From Planococcus sp. CP5-4_YE (lineage in GTDB: Bacteria > Bacillota > Bacilli > Bacillales_A > Planococcaceae), in NCBI RefSeq assembly GCF_019042655.1, contig NZ_JAHPZO010000015.1:1-64000 (forward strand): a DNA stretch of 64,000 nt. The letters are read 5' to 3'. Below the pieces are notes generated by a model. The model ran no database searches. It saw only the letters and a list, made by a program, of their open reading frames with translations, and had not been told where the DNA came from. Position numbers and translations under genes: made by a program. Of the stretch, positions 10,783-19,271 are shown piece after piece. The first letter of the stretch is position 1. Each line of letters opens with the position of its first letter.

Positions 10783-11022
10783 TTAGTAAAACGTTGACGG
10801 GAAGAAGTAAGGAAAGCATGCTCCAAAGAGAGGGTCATCACCGGCTGTAAGTGACCCGTGCCGCTGCGTTCCTGAAATGCCTCCCCGAGTGCTGAGTCGA
10901 ATCAAGTAGACCAGACGTTTGCCTGCGTTAAAGGCTTCGAGAGAAAAGGGCGTGCCCTTTTAATCAGAGTGGAACCGCGCGGGAAAGCGTCTCTGTCAAG
11001 CAATTGACAGGGGCGCTTTTTA
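10783..11022 (+). promoter_or_regulatory. Cysteine T-box leader with terminator
   Basis: The T-box sequence AGAGTGGAACCGCG is at 10966-10979. In stem I, AAGTA on the 5' side faces GAAATGCC on the 3' side, which places specifier codon TGC (cysteine) at 10878-10880. The terminator stem GCGTCTCTGTCAA/TTGACAGGGGCGC with five Ts is at 10987-11021. Uncharged tRNA-Cys should favour the antiterminator and switch on cysE-cysS. This fits the two downstream genes exactly. Confidence 0.93.
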
Positions 11023-11048
11023 TATTGGAACAGAAAGGAGCAAGCCGC

Positions 11049-11723
11049 ATGTGGAAGTTATTGAAAGAAGATATTGACGTTATTTTTGAACAGGACCCTG
11101 CTGCCCGGAGTTATTTTGAAGTGATGCTGACGTATGCCGGTCTGCACGCCATTTGGGCCCACCGGCTGGCGCATTTCTTCTTCAAGAAGAAACTGTTTTT
11201 CATCGCGCGGGCGATTTCCCAGGTCAGCCGCTTTTTCACCGGTATTGAAATCCACCCGGGCGCTGTTATCGGCCGTCGGTTGTTTATCGACCATGGCATG
11301 GGTGTGGTTGTCGGGGAAACCTGTGAAATTGGCAACGATGTCACACTGTACCAAGGCGTCACACTTGGTGGAACTGGCAAAGAGCGCGGCAAACGCCACC
11401 CGACACTCGCAGATAACGTACTCGTCGCGACAGGTGCTAAAGTGCTTGGGTCGATTACGGTCGGTGAAAACTCCAAAGTTGGAGCAGGCTCGGTCGTCTT
11501 AAAAGACGTACCTGCGAATTCCACGGTCGTCGGCATTCCAGGAAAAGTCGTCATCCAGGACGGTGTTAAAGTGAAGACCCGTGACTTGAATCATCAGAAT
11601 ATGCCGGATCCTGTGATGGACAAATGCGATGGCATGGAAATGAAAATCGCTGCCTTGCAGCGTGAAGTGGAACAATTGAAACAGCAAAACCACCAGCAGC
11701 AGGAAGAGGGGAAGATGTTATGA
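11049..11723 (+). CDS. cysE: Serine O-acetyltransferase
   Basis: CysE makes O-acetylserine from serine and acetyl-CoA, the first step of cysteine synthesis. Of 224 aa, the N-terminal half is helical and the C-terminal half is a left-handed beta helix of hexapeptide repeats with [12 protein letters not shown] around residues 109-120. The ATG at 11049 follows AAAGGAG; a longer in-frame opening from 11004 lies within the terminator and is not used. It is controlled by the cysteine T-box and overlaps cysS by four bases. Confidence 0.96.
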   Translation: MWKLLKEDIDVIFEQDPAARSYFEVMLTYAGLHAIWAHRLAHFFFKKKLFFIARAISQVSRFFTGIEIHPGAVIGRRLFIDHGMGVVVGETCEIGNDVTLYQGVTLGGTGKERGKRHPTLADNVLVATGAKVLGSITVGENSKVGAGSVVLKDVPANSTVVGIPGKVVIQDGVKVKTRDLNHQNMPDPVMDKCDGMEMKIAALQREVEQLKQQNHQQQEEGKML

Positions 11724-13117
11724 CTATCCAAATTTTTAATTCATTGACGCGCCAAAAAGAAGTATTTGTGCCGCTTGAAGAAGGCAAAGTGAAAATGTAT
11801 GTGTGCGGCCCGACCGTCTATAATTACATCCATATCGGCAACGCACGCCCTGTCATCGTCTATGACACCGTGCGCCGCTATTTGGAATACCGCGGCTACG
11901 ACGTGAAATATGTATCAAATTTCACGGATGTCGACGATAAATTGATCAAAGCGGCAAATGAACTAGGTGAAGAAGTACCGGAAATCGCGGAACGTTTCAT
12001 TAATGCGTATTTCGACAACACGAAAGCGCTCGGCTGCGCAGAGGCGGATGTCCACCCGCGTGTCACAGGCCATATGCCGCAAATTGTCGAGTTCATCGAA
12101 GCGCTCATCGAAAAAGGCTATGCATATGAATCGCAAGGCGACGTGTATTACCATACGCGTAAATTCGATAGGTATGGGAAATTATCCCATCAATCAGTAG
12201 ATGAACTCAAGATCGGTGCTCGCATCGAAGCGGGAGACAAGAAGCAGGATGCGCTGGATTTCGTTTTATGGAAAGCGGCAAAACCTGGAGAAATTTCCTG
12301 GGAAAGCCCATGGGGGAAGGGACGCCCAGGCTGGCATATCGAATGCTCGGTCATGGCGAGAGAACACCTCGGCGACACGATCGATATCCATGCAGGCGGA
12401 CAGGATTTGACATTCCCACACCATGAAAATGAAATCGCTCAATCGGAAGCATATACGGGCAAGCCGTTTGCGCGTTATTGGATGCATAACGGGTATATTA
12501 ATATTGAAAACGAAAAAATGTCCAAGTCATTGAATAATTTCGTGCTAGTCAACGATATTTTAAAAGAACTCGACCCTCAAGTACTTCGAATGTTTATGCT
12601 GTCGGTTCATTATCGCCATCCAATCAATTATTCGAGAAGTTTGGTGGAAGATGCCCAAGCAGGAATGGAACGAATCCGCACGGCCTATGGCAATTTAAAG
12701 CACCGTTTGGAGAATTCGGCGGGCCTTGGCGACCATAACGATATTTGGCTGTCAAAAATAAGCGTGATTAAGCAGGAATTCATCGACACGATGGATGATG
12801 ACTTTAATACGGCAAATGCCATTTCGAAATTGTTTGACCTGACGAAATTGGCGAATACTTATCTGCTGGAAAAACAGACGTCTGAGCTGGTGCTGCAAAC
12901 CTTCATTGAAGTATTTGATGAGTTGGCAGGAGTGCTTGGATTGCCATTTGCGCAATCGGAGCTGTTGGATGCGGAAATCGAAGCGTTATTGGAGGAGCGC
13001 ATCGAAGCACGCAAGAACCGTGATTTCGCGCGGTCGGATGAAATCCGCGATCAATTGAAAGAACAGAACATCATCCTAGAAGATACAGCACAAGGCACGC
13101 GCTGGAAGAGAGGCTAA
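11720..13117 (+). CDS. cysS: Cysteinyl-tRNA synthetase
   Basis: CysS charges tRNA-Cys. The class I synthetase (465 aa) shows HIGN at 38-41 and KMSKS at 266-270, with a zinc-site cysteine at C29. The start overlaps the cysE stop in ATGA, which suggests coupling. Both genes answer to the same T-box, so low tRNA-Cys charging raises both cysteine supply and the synthetase. Confidence 0.97.
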   Translation: MTIQIFNSLTRQKEVFVPLEEGKVKMYVCGPTVYNYIHIGNARPVIVYDTVRRYLEYRGYDVKYVSNFTDVDDKLIKAANELGEEVPEIAERFINAYFDNTKALGCAEADVHPRVTGHMPQIVEFIEALIEKGYAYESQGDVYYHTRKFDRYGKLSHQSVDELKIGARIEAGDKKQDALDFVLWKAAKPGEISWESPWGKGRPGWHIECSVMAREHLGDTIDIHAGGQDLTFPHHENEIAQSEAYTGKPFARYWMHNGYINIENEKMSKSLNNFVLVNDILKELDPQVLRMFMLSVHYRHPINYSRSLVEDAQAGMERIRTAYGNLKHRLENSAGLGDHNDIWLSKISVIKQEFIDTMDDDFNTANAISKLFDLTKLANTYLLEKQTSELVLQTFIEVFDELAGVLGLPFAQSELLDAEIEALLEERIEARKNRDFARSDEIRDQLKEQNIILEDTAQGTRWKRG

Positions 13118-13122
13118 GGCGG

Positions 13123-13539
13123 ATGGTATTGAGAAAACAAGATGTCGATCAATTGAACGCCTTGGCGCTCGCTTATATGGGGGATGCTGTTTACGAGACA
13201 GCCGTGCGTGCCCACTTGCTGCACGCGGGACGCGTCAAGCCGAATATTCTCCACCGGTCATCGACTGCATTCGTCTCGGCGAAGTCGCAAGCACTCATTT
13301 TGAAGCGCTTTGTCGATGAAGGGATTTTGACTGAAACAGAGCTTGCCATCATGCGTCGAGGCCGTAATGCCAAATCCGGTTCGGTACCGAAAAACACCGA
13401 CGTCCAGACCTATAATTTCAGTACCGCTTTTGAAGCGGTGCTTGGCTGGTTGTATTTAAAAGAAGAACAGGAACGGCTGGATGAACTGATCAATTATGCA
13501 ATCATCATTGCTGAAGAGCCGAGAGGAGTGATCAAATGA
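13123..13539 (+). CDS. mrnC: Mini-ribonuclease III
   Basis: MrnC removes the ends of 23S rRNA precursor; it is an RNase III catalytic domain without a double-stranded RNA-binding domain. The 138 aa begin with LNALALAYMGDAVYE, which holds the acidic catalytic residues, and include a SAKSQA and a RRGRNAKSG segment typical of the family. It follows cysS by five bases and overlaps rlmB by four. Confidence 0.93.
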   Translation: MVLRKQDVDQLNALALAYMGDAVYETAVRAHLLHAGRVKPNILHRSSTAFVSAKSQALILKRFVDEGILTETELAIMRRGRNAKSGSVPKNTDVQTYNFSTAFEAVLGWLYLKEEQERLDELINYAIIIAEEPRGVIK

Positions 13540-14285
13540 CAGAGGAAACACCTGAAATCATCGGAGGCAAAAATCCAGTGCTAGAAGCGTTGCGTGCTAA
13601 GCGTGACATCAATAAAATCTGGATTGCAGAAGGCGTCCAGAAAAAAGGCATTGCAGAACTTTTGCAATTGGCGAAAGAGCAGAAAGTGCTGGTGCAATTC
13701 GTCCCGAAAAAGAAAATTGACGGGCTGACCGATACGAACCACCAAGGAATCGCCGCAGCAGTCGCGGCGTACCGCTATGCAGAACTGGAAGAGTTGTTTG
13801 CGAAAGCCCAGAACAAGCAGGAAGATCCATTCTTCCTCATCTTGGATGAACTGGAAGACCCGCATAATCTTGGCTCCATCATGCGCACAGCGGATGCGGT
13901 CGGTGCCCACGGCTTGATCATTCCGCAGCGCCGCGCAGTCGGTTTGACAGGCGTCGTCGCTAAGTCATCGACAGGAGCGATTGAACATGTACCCGTTGTA
14001 CGTGTCAACAATTTATCGCAGACGGTTGATGAATTGAAAAAGCGCGGCGTGTGGATTGCGGGAACAGATGCCAAAGAGTCGGTCGACTACCGGCGCATGG
14101 ATGCCACTTTGCCGCTTGCCGTTATCATCGGTAGCGAAGGTAAAGGCATGAGCCGCATCTTGCGCGATAAATGCGACTTCCTTTATCAATTGCCGATGGT
14201 CGGCCATGTGACATCCTTGAACGCATCGGTGGCGGCGAGCTTGTTGATGTACGAAGTCTACCGCAAGCGCCATCCACTCGGGTGA
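13536..14285 (+). CDS. rlmB: 23S rRNA (guanosine-2'-O-)-methyltransferase RlmB (TrmH family)
   Basis: A SPOUT-class methyltransferase that is expected to modify 23S rRNA with S-adenosylmethionine. In 249 aa there is an N-terminal L30e-like substrate-binding domain, then a TrmH domain with a DELEDPHNLGSIMRT segment (around residue 105), GSEGKGMSR near 201-209 and LNASVAASLLMYE at the end, which form the knot. The exact target guanosine cannot be seen here. The start overlaps the mrnC stop. Confidence 0.93.
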   Translation: MTEETPEIIGGKNPVLEALRAKRDINKIWIAEGVQKKGIAELLQLAKEQKVLVQFVPKKKIDGLTDTNHQGIAAAVAAYRYAELEELFAKAQNKQEDPFFLILDELEDPHNLGSIMRTADAVGAHGLIIPQRRAVGLTGVVAKSSTGAIEHVPVVRVNNLSQTVDELKKRGVWIAGTDAKESVDYRRMDATLPLAVIIGSEGKGMSRILRDKCDFLYQLPMVGHVTSLNASVAASLLMYEVYRKRHPLG

Positions 14286-14289
14286 TGCG

Positions 14290-14799
14290 ATGAATATTCT
14301 GCTAGTGGATGGCTACAATATCATTGGCGATTGGGCAGAACTGAAGGCGCTGAAGAAAGAACGCCTGGCGGATGCGCGTGACCGGTTGATCGAACGAATG
14401 GCCGAGTATCAGGGCTTTAAAGGCTGGCGCGTCATCATCGTATTTGATGCGCATTTGGTGCCGGGCATCGAAGCGAAAAATCTCCACAGCGAAGTGGAAG
14501 TCATTTTCACCCGATCCAGTGAAACGGCCGATGAGCGAATTGAAAAGCTGGCGACTAGCTTGAACAGCCGGCGTGACCAAATCTATGTCGCGACGTCCGA
14601 TTTGACTGAACAATGGGTGATTTTCGCGAAAGGGGCGTTGCGCATCTCTGCACGGGAACTGGAAATTGAGATGGAAGAAATCGACAAGCGTATTGCGAAG
14701 AAAGTTCGTGAAATCCAAGAGCAGCGCTCGATTTCTAAGATTCCTCTTCAGGGAGAAGTGGCAGAAATTTTCGAAAAATGGCGACGAGGCCTCAAATGA
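14290..14799 (+). CDS. rae1: NYN-domain endoribonuclease Rae1 (YacP)
   Basis: Rae1 cleaves mRNA on the ribosome in Bacillus subtilis (family knowledge). The 169-aa protein starts ILLVDGYNIIGDW, carrying the first catalytic aspartate of the NYN fold; further acidic residues appear in VIIVFDAH and in DLTEQW. Four bases separate it from rlmB, so it is the last gene of the cysE operon. No terminator is evident before the sigH promoter. Confidence 0.9.
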   Translation: MNILLVDGYNIIGDWAELKALKKERLADARDRLIERMAEYQGFKGWRVIIVFDAHLVPGIEAKNLHSEVEVIFTRSSETADERIEKLATSLNSRRDQIYVATSDLTEQWVIFAKGALRISARELEIEMEEIDKRIAKKVREIQEQRSISKIPLQGEVAEIFEKWRRGLK

Positions 14800-14803
14800 A
14801 CTG

Positions 14804-14833
14804 TTGACGCTCAATTTTTTCTTCCTGTATACT
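14804..14833 (+). promoter_or_regulatory. sigH promoter (sigma-A type)
   Basis: TTGACG at 14804-14809 and TATACT at 14828-14833 with an 18-base spacer lie just after rae1. No obvious AbrB site can be called by eye. Confidence 0.75.
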
Positions 14834-14870
14834 GGAAATATCGAGGCTCACCCAATCGGAGGGATCACCC

Positions 14871-15521
14871 GTGGAAAATTTTGAGCAAGTTCGCAACCGT
14901 AACTTTACTGAATTGGCAGATGAAGAACTTGTCGGTCTGGTCCATAGCGGCAACACGGAGGCCTTGGATTTTCTCATAACCAAGTTCCGCCCGTTTGTTC
15001 GGATGAAAGCCCGTTCTTATTTTCTCATTGGCGCAGATAAAGAAGACATTATCCAAGAGGGAATGATCGGCTTGTACAAAGCGATCCGTGATTTCAGGAG
15101 CGATAAACTATCTTCATTCCGTGCATTTGCGGAGCTATGCATCGTCCGTCAGATTATTACGGCGATCAAGACAGCCACCCGCCAAAAGCATATCCCGCTG
15201 AATTCCTATGTCTCTCTTGACAAGCCGATCTATGACGAAGAATCGGACCGGACATTGATGGATGTGCTCGCTGGAAGCGGCGCGGACGATCCGGAAGAAC
15301 TGATGATCCATAACGAAGAATTCCGTTATATGGAAGGCAAAATGGATGAAGTACTAAGCGAGCTGGAACGCGAAGTGCTAACGCTTTATCTCGATGGGCA
15401 GTCTTATCAGGAAATCTCTGAAAAGCTGGAACGGCATGTAAAATCAATCGACAATGCCTTGCAGCGGGTCAAGCGGAAACTTGAACGGCATCTGCAGGCG
15501 AGCGAAAGCCGGTCCTCGTAA
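14871..15521 (+). CDS. sigH: RNA polymerase sigma-H factor
   Basis: Sigma-H (sigma-30) directs stationary-phase, competence and early sporulation genes in Bacillus. The 216 aa include region 2 with EDIIQEGMIGLYKAIRDF (about residues 62-79) and a C-terminal helix-turn-helix region 4 with LDGQSYQEISEKL. It starts with GTG behind GGAGGG. The gene order rae1-sigH-rpmG-secE-nusG is the Bacillus order, which supports the identification over other sigma-70 relatives. Confidence 0.94.
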   Translation: MENFEQVRNRNFTELADEELVGLVHSGNTEALDFLITKFRPFVRMKARSYFLIGADKEDIIQEGMIGLYKAIRDFRSDKLSSFRAFAELCIVRQIITAIKTATRQKHIPLNSYVSLDKPIYDEESDRTLMDVLAGSGADDPEELMIHNEEFRYMEGKMDEVLSELEREVLTLYLDGQSYQEISEKLERHVKSIDNALQRVKRKLERHLQASESRSS

Positions 15522-15527
15522 GTACTA

Positions 15528-15556
15528 TTGACAGCAAGTTTTTATGATGATACTCT
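15528..15556 (+). promoter_or_regulatory. Promoter before rpmG
   Basis: A perfect TTGACA at 15528-15533 is followed by GATACT (spacer 15) or TACTCT at 15551-15556 (spacer 17). The -10 choice is uncertain. Confidence 0.55.
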
Positions 15557-15590
15557 TGAAAAAGCTGTAAAATAGAGCAAGGTGAGAATA

Positions 15591-15737
15591 ATGGCTAAAA
15601 AAATCGTGTTGAGCTGCTCGAAATGTGCTTCCCGCAATTATGCGGTACCTGCGAAAGCGGATTCAAGCACACGTTTGGAACTCAAAAAATTCTGTGCTCA
15701 TTGCAACGAGCATACCGTGCATAAACAAACGAAATAA
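15591..15737 (+). CDS. rpmG: 50S ribosomal protein L33 (zinc form)
   Basis: A 48-aa L33 starting MAKKIVLSC. The four zinc-binding cysteines are present as C9/C12 and C35/C38, so this is the zinc-containing paralogue rather than the cysteine-free one made in zinc starvation. It precedes secE by 59 bases, as the secE-linked L33 does in Bacillus. Confidence 0.93.
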   Translation: MAKKIVLSCSKCASRNYAVPAKADSSTRLELKKFCAHCNEHTVHKQTK

Positions 15738-15796
15738 TCTTGCTGTGAATGCCGGACGATATAGAGTGATTTTGAAATTCGGAGGTTTTTACGATA

Positions 15797-15982
15797 ATGG
15801 GTAACATTGGCGATTTCTTTAAAAATGTCATTTCGGAAATGAGAAAAGTCAGCTGGCCAAAACGCAAGGAATTGACGCGCTACACAATCGTCGTCTTGTC
15901 CACGGTCATCTTCATGGCTCTTTTCTTCGCATTGATCGATACCGGCATATCGGAATTATTCCGTTGGTTCCTGGCACTGTAA
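15797..15982 (+). CDS. secE: Preprotein translocase subunit SecE
   Basis: SecE stabilises SecY in the SecYEG export channel. The 61-aa protein has the amphipathic EMRKVSWPKRKEL segment (about 15-27), typical of SecE, followed by one membrane helix. The short single-helix form is normal in Gram-positives. GGAGG lies upstream of the ATG and a terminator-like hairpin follows. Confidence 0.96.
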   Translation: MGNIGDFFKNVISEMRKVSWPKRKELTRYTIVVLSTVIFMALFFALIDTGISELFRWFLAL

Positions 15983-16009
15983 CACAGTCATAAGAATAAC
16001 GAAAAATAG

Positions 16010-16036
16010 CCCGTCATTCCATGGAACGGGTTTTTT
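16010..16036 (+). terminator. Hairpin with T run after secE
   Basis: CCCG at 16010-16013 pairs with CGGG at 16027-16030, enclosing an imperfect palindrome, and six Ts follow. A partial terminator between secE and nusG would lower nusG output relative to secE. Confidence 0.65.
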
Positions 16037-16078
16037 CATTTGTAAAAAAGGAGGGATGGACGCTTAGTCCGCTTGAAT

Positions 16079-16612
16079 ATGGAGAAAAATTGGTATGTAG
16101 TCCATACGTATTCCGGTTATGAAAATAAGGTAAAAGCAAACCTGGAAAAACGCGTAGAAACAATGGGAATGGAAGATTTGATTTTCCGCGTCATCATCCC
16201 TGAAGAACAGGAAACAGATTTCAAAGACGGTAAAAAACGCACAGTCATGCGTAAAACTTTCCCAGGTTACGTGCTAGTCGAATTGGTCATGACGGATGAA
16301 TCTTGGTATGTTGTCCGCAATACGCCGGGTGTCACTGGCTTTATCGGCTCATCAGGCGGTGGGGCGAAACCGACGCCACTACTAGAAGAGGAAGTCGATT
16401 TCATCCTCAAGCAAATGGGTATGACCGAGCGCAAAGTAGATATCGATTTTGCAGTGGCAGATACTGTCGAAGTCATGGAAGGGCCATTTGCCAACTTCCA
16501 AGGCAAGGTCGAAGAAATCGACGATACGAAAGGCAAAGTCAAAGTATCGATTGACATCTTCGGACGCGAAACGAAAATGGAGCTCGATTTCGAGCAGGTC
16601 CAAAAAGTATAA
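16079..16612 (+). CDS. nusG: Transcription elongation/antitermination factor NusG
   Basis: NusG binds RNA polymerase and modulates pausing and termination. The 177 aa begin MEKNWYVVHTYSGYENKV; the NGN domain fills the first ~115 residues and the KOW domain lies near the end around GPFANFQGKVEEID. ATG 16079 gives the family N-terminus; a TTG at 16073 is also possible. The ribosome binding site GGAGG at 16050-16054 lies 24 bases away, but the hairpin GGAC/GTCC at 16058-16070 sits between and would bring it close. Confidence 0.95.
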   Translation: MEKNWYVVHTYSGYENKVKANLEKRVETMGMEDLIFRVIIPEEQETDFKDGKKRTVMRKTFPGYVLVELVMTDESWYVVRNTPGVTGFIGSSGGGAKPTPLLEEEVDFILKQMGMTERKVDIDFAVADTVEVMEGPFANFQGKVEEIDDTKGKVKVSIDIFGRETKMELDFEQVQKV

Positions 16613-16621
16613 CAAGCCCCC

Positions 16622-16650
16622 TTGCTATTTTTTTGCAATGGTGGTATCAT
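16622..16650 (+). promoter_or_regulatory. rplK-rplA promoter
   Basis: TTGCTA at 16622-16627 and TATCAT at 16645-16650 with a 17-base spacer precede a leader of about 130 bases. Confidence 0.65.
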
Positions 16651-16734
16651 TTCATAGGTCAGACTGCCAAAGGGCAGCATCTGTACTAACCAATTAATTC
16701 TATCAACGAAAATCAAGTTGACGGACAGATATGA

Positions 16735-16759
16735 GTGGGAGGGGCAACCCTATTACCAC
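16735..16759 (+). promoter_or_regulatory. Putative L1-binding hairpin before rplK
   Basis: GTGG-G-AGGG, a GCAA loop, CCCT-ATTA-CCAC. The two short helices with an asymmetric internal loop resemble the L1 site in 23S rRNA and known L1-regulated mRNA leaders. A second copy of the same design lies before rplA at 17273-17298, which makes L1 autoregulation likely. Recognised by shape only. Confidence 0.6.
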
Positions 16760-16785
16760 ATCACGGACTTAAGGAGGTGTGTTTC

Positions 16786-17211
16786 GTGGCTAAAAAAGTA
16801 GTTAAAGTCGTAAAATTGCAGATTCCTGCAGCAAAAGCTAACCCAGCGCCGCCAGTAGGACCAGCACTAGGTCAAGCAGGCGTCAACATCATGGGCTTCT
16901 GTAAAGAATTTAACGCGCGTACTGCTGAACAAGCAGGACTTATTATTCCGGTTGAGATTTCGGTATTTGAAGACCGTTCATTTACTTTCATTACGAAAAC
17001 TCCGCCAGCTGCAGTTCTATTGAAGAAAGCAGCAGGTATTGAATCAGGTTCAGGTGAACCGAACCGCAATAAAGTAGCGACTGTGAAACGCGACCAAGTT
17101 CGCGAAATCGCAGAAACTAAAATGCCAGATCTAAATGCCGCTTCAGTTGAAGCTGCAATGTTGATGGTTGAAGGTACTGCTCGCAGCATGGGCATTACAA
17201 TCGAAGACTAA
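16786..17211 (+). CDS. rplK: 50S ribosomal protein L11
   Basis: L11 forms the GTPase-associated centre with 23S rRNA. The 141 aa begin [20 protein letters not shown] and have the usual N-terminal and RNA-binding C-terminal domains. GTG 16786 is the start, eight bases after AAGGAGGT; an in-frame ATG at 16735 lies inside the putative L1 hairpin and would add 17 foreign residues. It is cotranscribed with rplA. Confidence 0.96.
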   Translation: MAKKVVKVVKLQIPAAKANPAPPVGPALGQAGVNIMGFCKEFNARTAEQAGLIIPVEISVFEDRSFTFITKTPPAAVLLKKAAGIESGSGEPNRNKVATVKRDQVREIAETKMPDLNAASVEAAMLMVEGTARSMGITIED

Positions 17212-17272
17212 TTTCAAGAAGTTGTTTTTGGATGGGTTGCGCAGTTCAACGCGAACAGCGCAGCCCTTAATC

Positions 17273-17298
17273 GTGGGAGGTTCAATCCGTTAGACCAC
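17273..17298 (+). promoter_or_regulatory. Putative L1-binding hairpin before rplA
   Basis: GTGG-G-AGG, a TTCAAT loop, CC-GTTAGA-CCAC: the same GTGGGAGG...CC...CCAC design as at 16735-16759. A GC-rich hairpin (GGGTTGCGC/GCGCAGCCC) sits just upstream at 17234-17265. Confidence 0.6.
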
Positions 17299-17317
17299 AA
17301 CAAGGAGGACGTTTAAA

Positions 17318-18016
17318 ATGGCTAAAACAGGCAAAAAGCTGCAAGAAGCAGCAAAACTGATCGACCGTTCTAAGCTCTACGAAGCAAAAGAAGCGATTGA
17401 ACTTGCTAAAAAAGCAAGCACAGTTAACTTCGACGCTACTGTAGAAGTCGCTTTCCGCCTAGGAATCGACACGCGTAAAAATGACCAGCAGATCCGTGGG
17501 GCAGTTGTGCTTCCAAATGGTACTGGTAAAACTCAAAGCGTCTTGGTTTTCGCTAAAGGCGACAAACTAAAAGAAGCTCAAGAAGCAGGCGCTGACTATG
17601 TTGGCGATGCTGAGTACATCCAAAAAATCCAACAAGGTTGGTTCGAATTCGACGTTATCGTCGCTACTCCGGACATGATGGGCGAAGTTGGTAAACTTGG
17701 ACGCGTTCTTGGACCAAAAGGCTTGATGCCAAACCCGAAAACAGGCACAGTTACATTTGATGTAGCGAAAGCTGTTCAGGAAATCAAAGCTGGTAAAGTG
17801 GAATACCGCGCAGAAAAATCCGGTATCATTCACGCACCAATCGGCAAAGTGTCTTTCGAAGACGACAAACTTGCTGAGAACTTGCAAGCAATCTATGACG
17901 TGATCTTGAAAGCTAAGCCATCTGCTGCTAAAGGCACGTACATGAAATCCCTAAACGTAACGACTACAATGGGACCTGCTGTTAAAGTAGACCCTGCAAA
18001 AGTAGTAGTTAAATAA
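17318..18016 (+). CDS. rplA: 50S ribosomal protein L1
   Basis: L1 forms the L1 stalk that moves E-site tRNA and can act as a translational repressor of its own mRNA. The 232-aa length is normal. The family signature [19 protein letters not shown] is visible around residues 113-131. AAGGAGG precedes the ATG. Confidence 0.96.
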   Translation: MAKTGKKLQEAAKLIDRSKLYEAKEAIELAKKASTVNFDATVEVAFRLGIDTRKNDQQIRGAVVLPNGTGKTQSVLVFAKGDKLKEAQEAGADYVGDAEYIQKIQQGWFEFDVIVATPDMMGEVGKLGRVLGPKGLMPNPKTGTVTFDVAKAVQEIKAGKVEYRAEKSGIIHAPIGKVSFEDDKLAENLQAIYDVILKAKPSAAKGTYMKSLNVTTTMGPAVKVDPAKVVVK

Positions 18017-18020
18017 AATA

Positions 18021-18049
18021 TTGACATTCTTTCGCAACTTCGCTATACT
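18021..18049 (+). promoter_or_regulatory. rplJ-rplL promoter inside an inverted repeat
   Basis: TTGACA at 18021-18026 and TATACT at 18044-18049 with a 17-base spacer form a near-perfect promoter. The -10 sits in the 9-base centre of the inverted repeat CAACTTCG (18035-18042) and CGAAGTTG (18052-18059). Confidence 0.9.
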
Positions 18050-18055
18050 GGCGAA

Positions 18056-18199
18056 GTTGTGAAATAACCATTTGTACCGCAGACAGTAGGGGCGGCTTGC
18101 CGCTTAATGAATCCCTGCCGAGGACATGATGAATTCAGATTCCATCTTAATTGATGCTGATTTTATGCCTCTGCGTCTGTACTGGACCAGAGGCTTTTC
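18056..18199 (+). promoter_or_regulatory. L10 leader with attenuator
   Basis: The leader carries the GCAGACAGTAGGGGC...AATCCCTGCCGAGG core characteristic of the L10 (rplJ) leader, which binds L10-(L12)4. It ends in the stem GCCTCTG (18167-18173)/CAGAGGC (18188-18194) with TTTTCTT, an intrinsic terminator. Binding of excess L10 complex is expected to favour termination (known mechanism in Bacillus). Confidence 0.85.
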
Positions 18200-18244
18200 T
18201 TATGGACGGACGGTATGAATGACAAATCTATAGGAGGTGCCCAC

Positions 18245-18745
18245 ATGAGCAAAGCAATTGAAACGAAAAAAGTTGTTGTGCAAACAATCGCTGACAAGTT
18301 CGACGCTGCTGCATCAGTTGTCGTTGTTGACTACCGCGGTTTGAACGTTGCCCAACTTACAGAACTTCGTAAACAGCTTCGTGAGGAAGGCATCGAGTTT
18401 AAAGTTTACAAAAACTCTATGACTCGCCGCGCGACAGAAGTTCACGGCCTAGAAGCGATCAACGAACACTTCACAGGACCGAACGCTATCGCATTCTCAA
18501 ACGAAGATGTTGTTGCTCCGGCGCGAATCATCAACGAATTCGCAAAAGGCAACGAAGCACTAGAAATTAAAGCGGGTATCATTGAAGGCAATGTTGCATC
18601 TGCAGATGAAATGAAAGCTCTTGCTGAACTTCCATCACGCGATGGCCTATTGTCTATGCTACTCAGCGTACTACAAGCTCCAGTCCGCAACTTCGCTGCT
18701 ACTACTAAAGCTGTTGCAGACCAAAAAGAAGAACAGGGCGCATAA
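18245..18745 (+). CDS. rplJ: 50S ribosomal protein L10
   Basis: L10 anchors the L7/L12 dimers of the stalk. The 166-aa protein starts [13 protein letters not shown] and contains [18 protein letters not shown] near residue 30. ATG 18245 follows AGGAGGT; an ATG at 18215 in the leader lacks one. It is autoregulated through the leader above. Confidence 0.96.
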   Translation: MSKAIETKKVVVQTIADKFDAAASVVVVDYRGLNVAQLTELRKQLREEGIEFKVYKNSMTRRATEVHGLEAINEHFTGPNAIAFSNEDVVAPARIINEFAKGNEALEIKAGIIEGNVASADEMKALAELPSRDGLLSMLLSVLQAPVRNFAATTKAVADQKEEQGA

Positions 18746-18799
18746 TCTTTTAGCATCCTGAGCACTACAAAAAATTACCTATCATAGGAGGAAATTATA

Positions 18800-19159
18800 A
18801 TGACACAAGAACAAATTCTAGACGCAATCAAAGAAATGACAATTCTTCAACTAAACGACCTAGTTAAAGCAATCGAAGACGAGTTCGGCGTAACTGCTGC
18901 TGCTCCAGTTGCTGCAGCTGCTGCTGGTGGCGCTGCTGAAGAAGAGCAAACTGAGTTCGACGTAATCCTTAACTCTGCTGGCGACCAAAAAATCAAAGTC
19001 ATCAAAGTTGTTCGCGAAGTTACAGGCCTTGGCTTGAAAGAAGCGAAAGGTCTTGTTGACGAAGCTCCTAAAGCTCTTAAAGAAGGCGCTACTAAAGAAG
19101 AAGCTGAAGAAATCAAAGGCAAACTTGAAGAAGTTGGCGCTTCTGTAGAAGTTAAATAA
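18800..19159 (+). CDS. rplL: 50S ribosomal protein L7/L12
   Basis: L12 recruits translational GTPases. In 119 aa there is an N-terminal dimerisation domain, an alanine/glycine-rich hinge (about 34-48) and the C-terminal factor-binding domain with [24 protein letters not shown] is eight bases upstream. A terminator follows. Confidence 0.97.
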   Translation: MTQEQILDAIKEMTILQLNDLVKAIEDEFGVTAAAPVAAAAAGGAAEEEQTEFDVILNSAGDQKIKVIKVVREVTGLGLKEAKGLVDEAPKALKEGATKEEAEEIKGKLEEVGASVEVK

Positions 19160-19181
19160 TCCAATTACTTTATAAGAAAGA

Positions 19182-19214
19182 AAGCTCGTCAGTATTTACC
19201 GACGGGCTTTTTCT
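19182..19214 (+). terminator. Terminator after rplL
   Basis: AAGCTCGTC and GACGGGCTT pair around a ten-base loop and are followed by Ts. It ends the rplJ-rplL unit. Confidence 0.8.
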
Positions 19215-19271
19215 TCTTTTTAAATCCAATTCAGGAAAACCTGAGATTGTATGATGGAAGGAGGGCTCCGT

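Noticed and set aside
16056-16067. Three-codon ATG-GAC-GCT-TAG directly after GGAGG before nusG
   Set aside because: The spacing from GGAGG is too short for initiation; the hairpin explanation for nusG is preferred.
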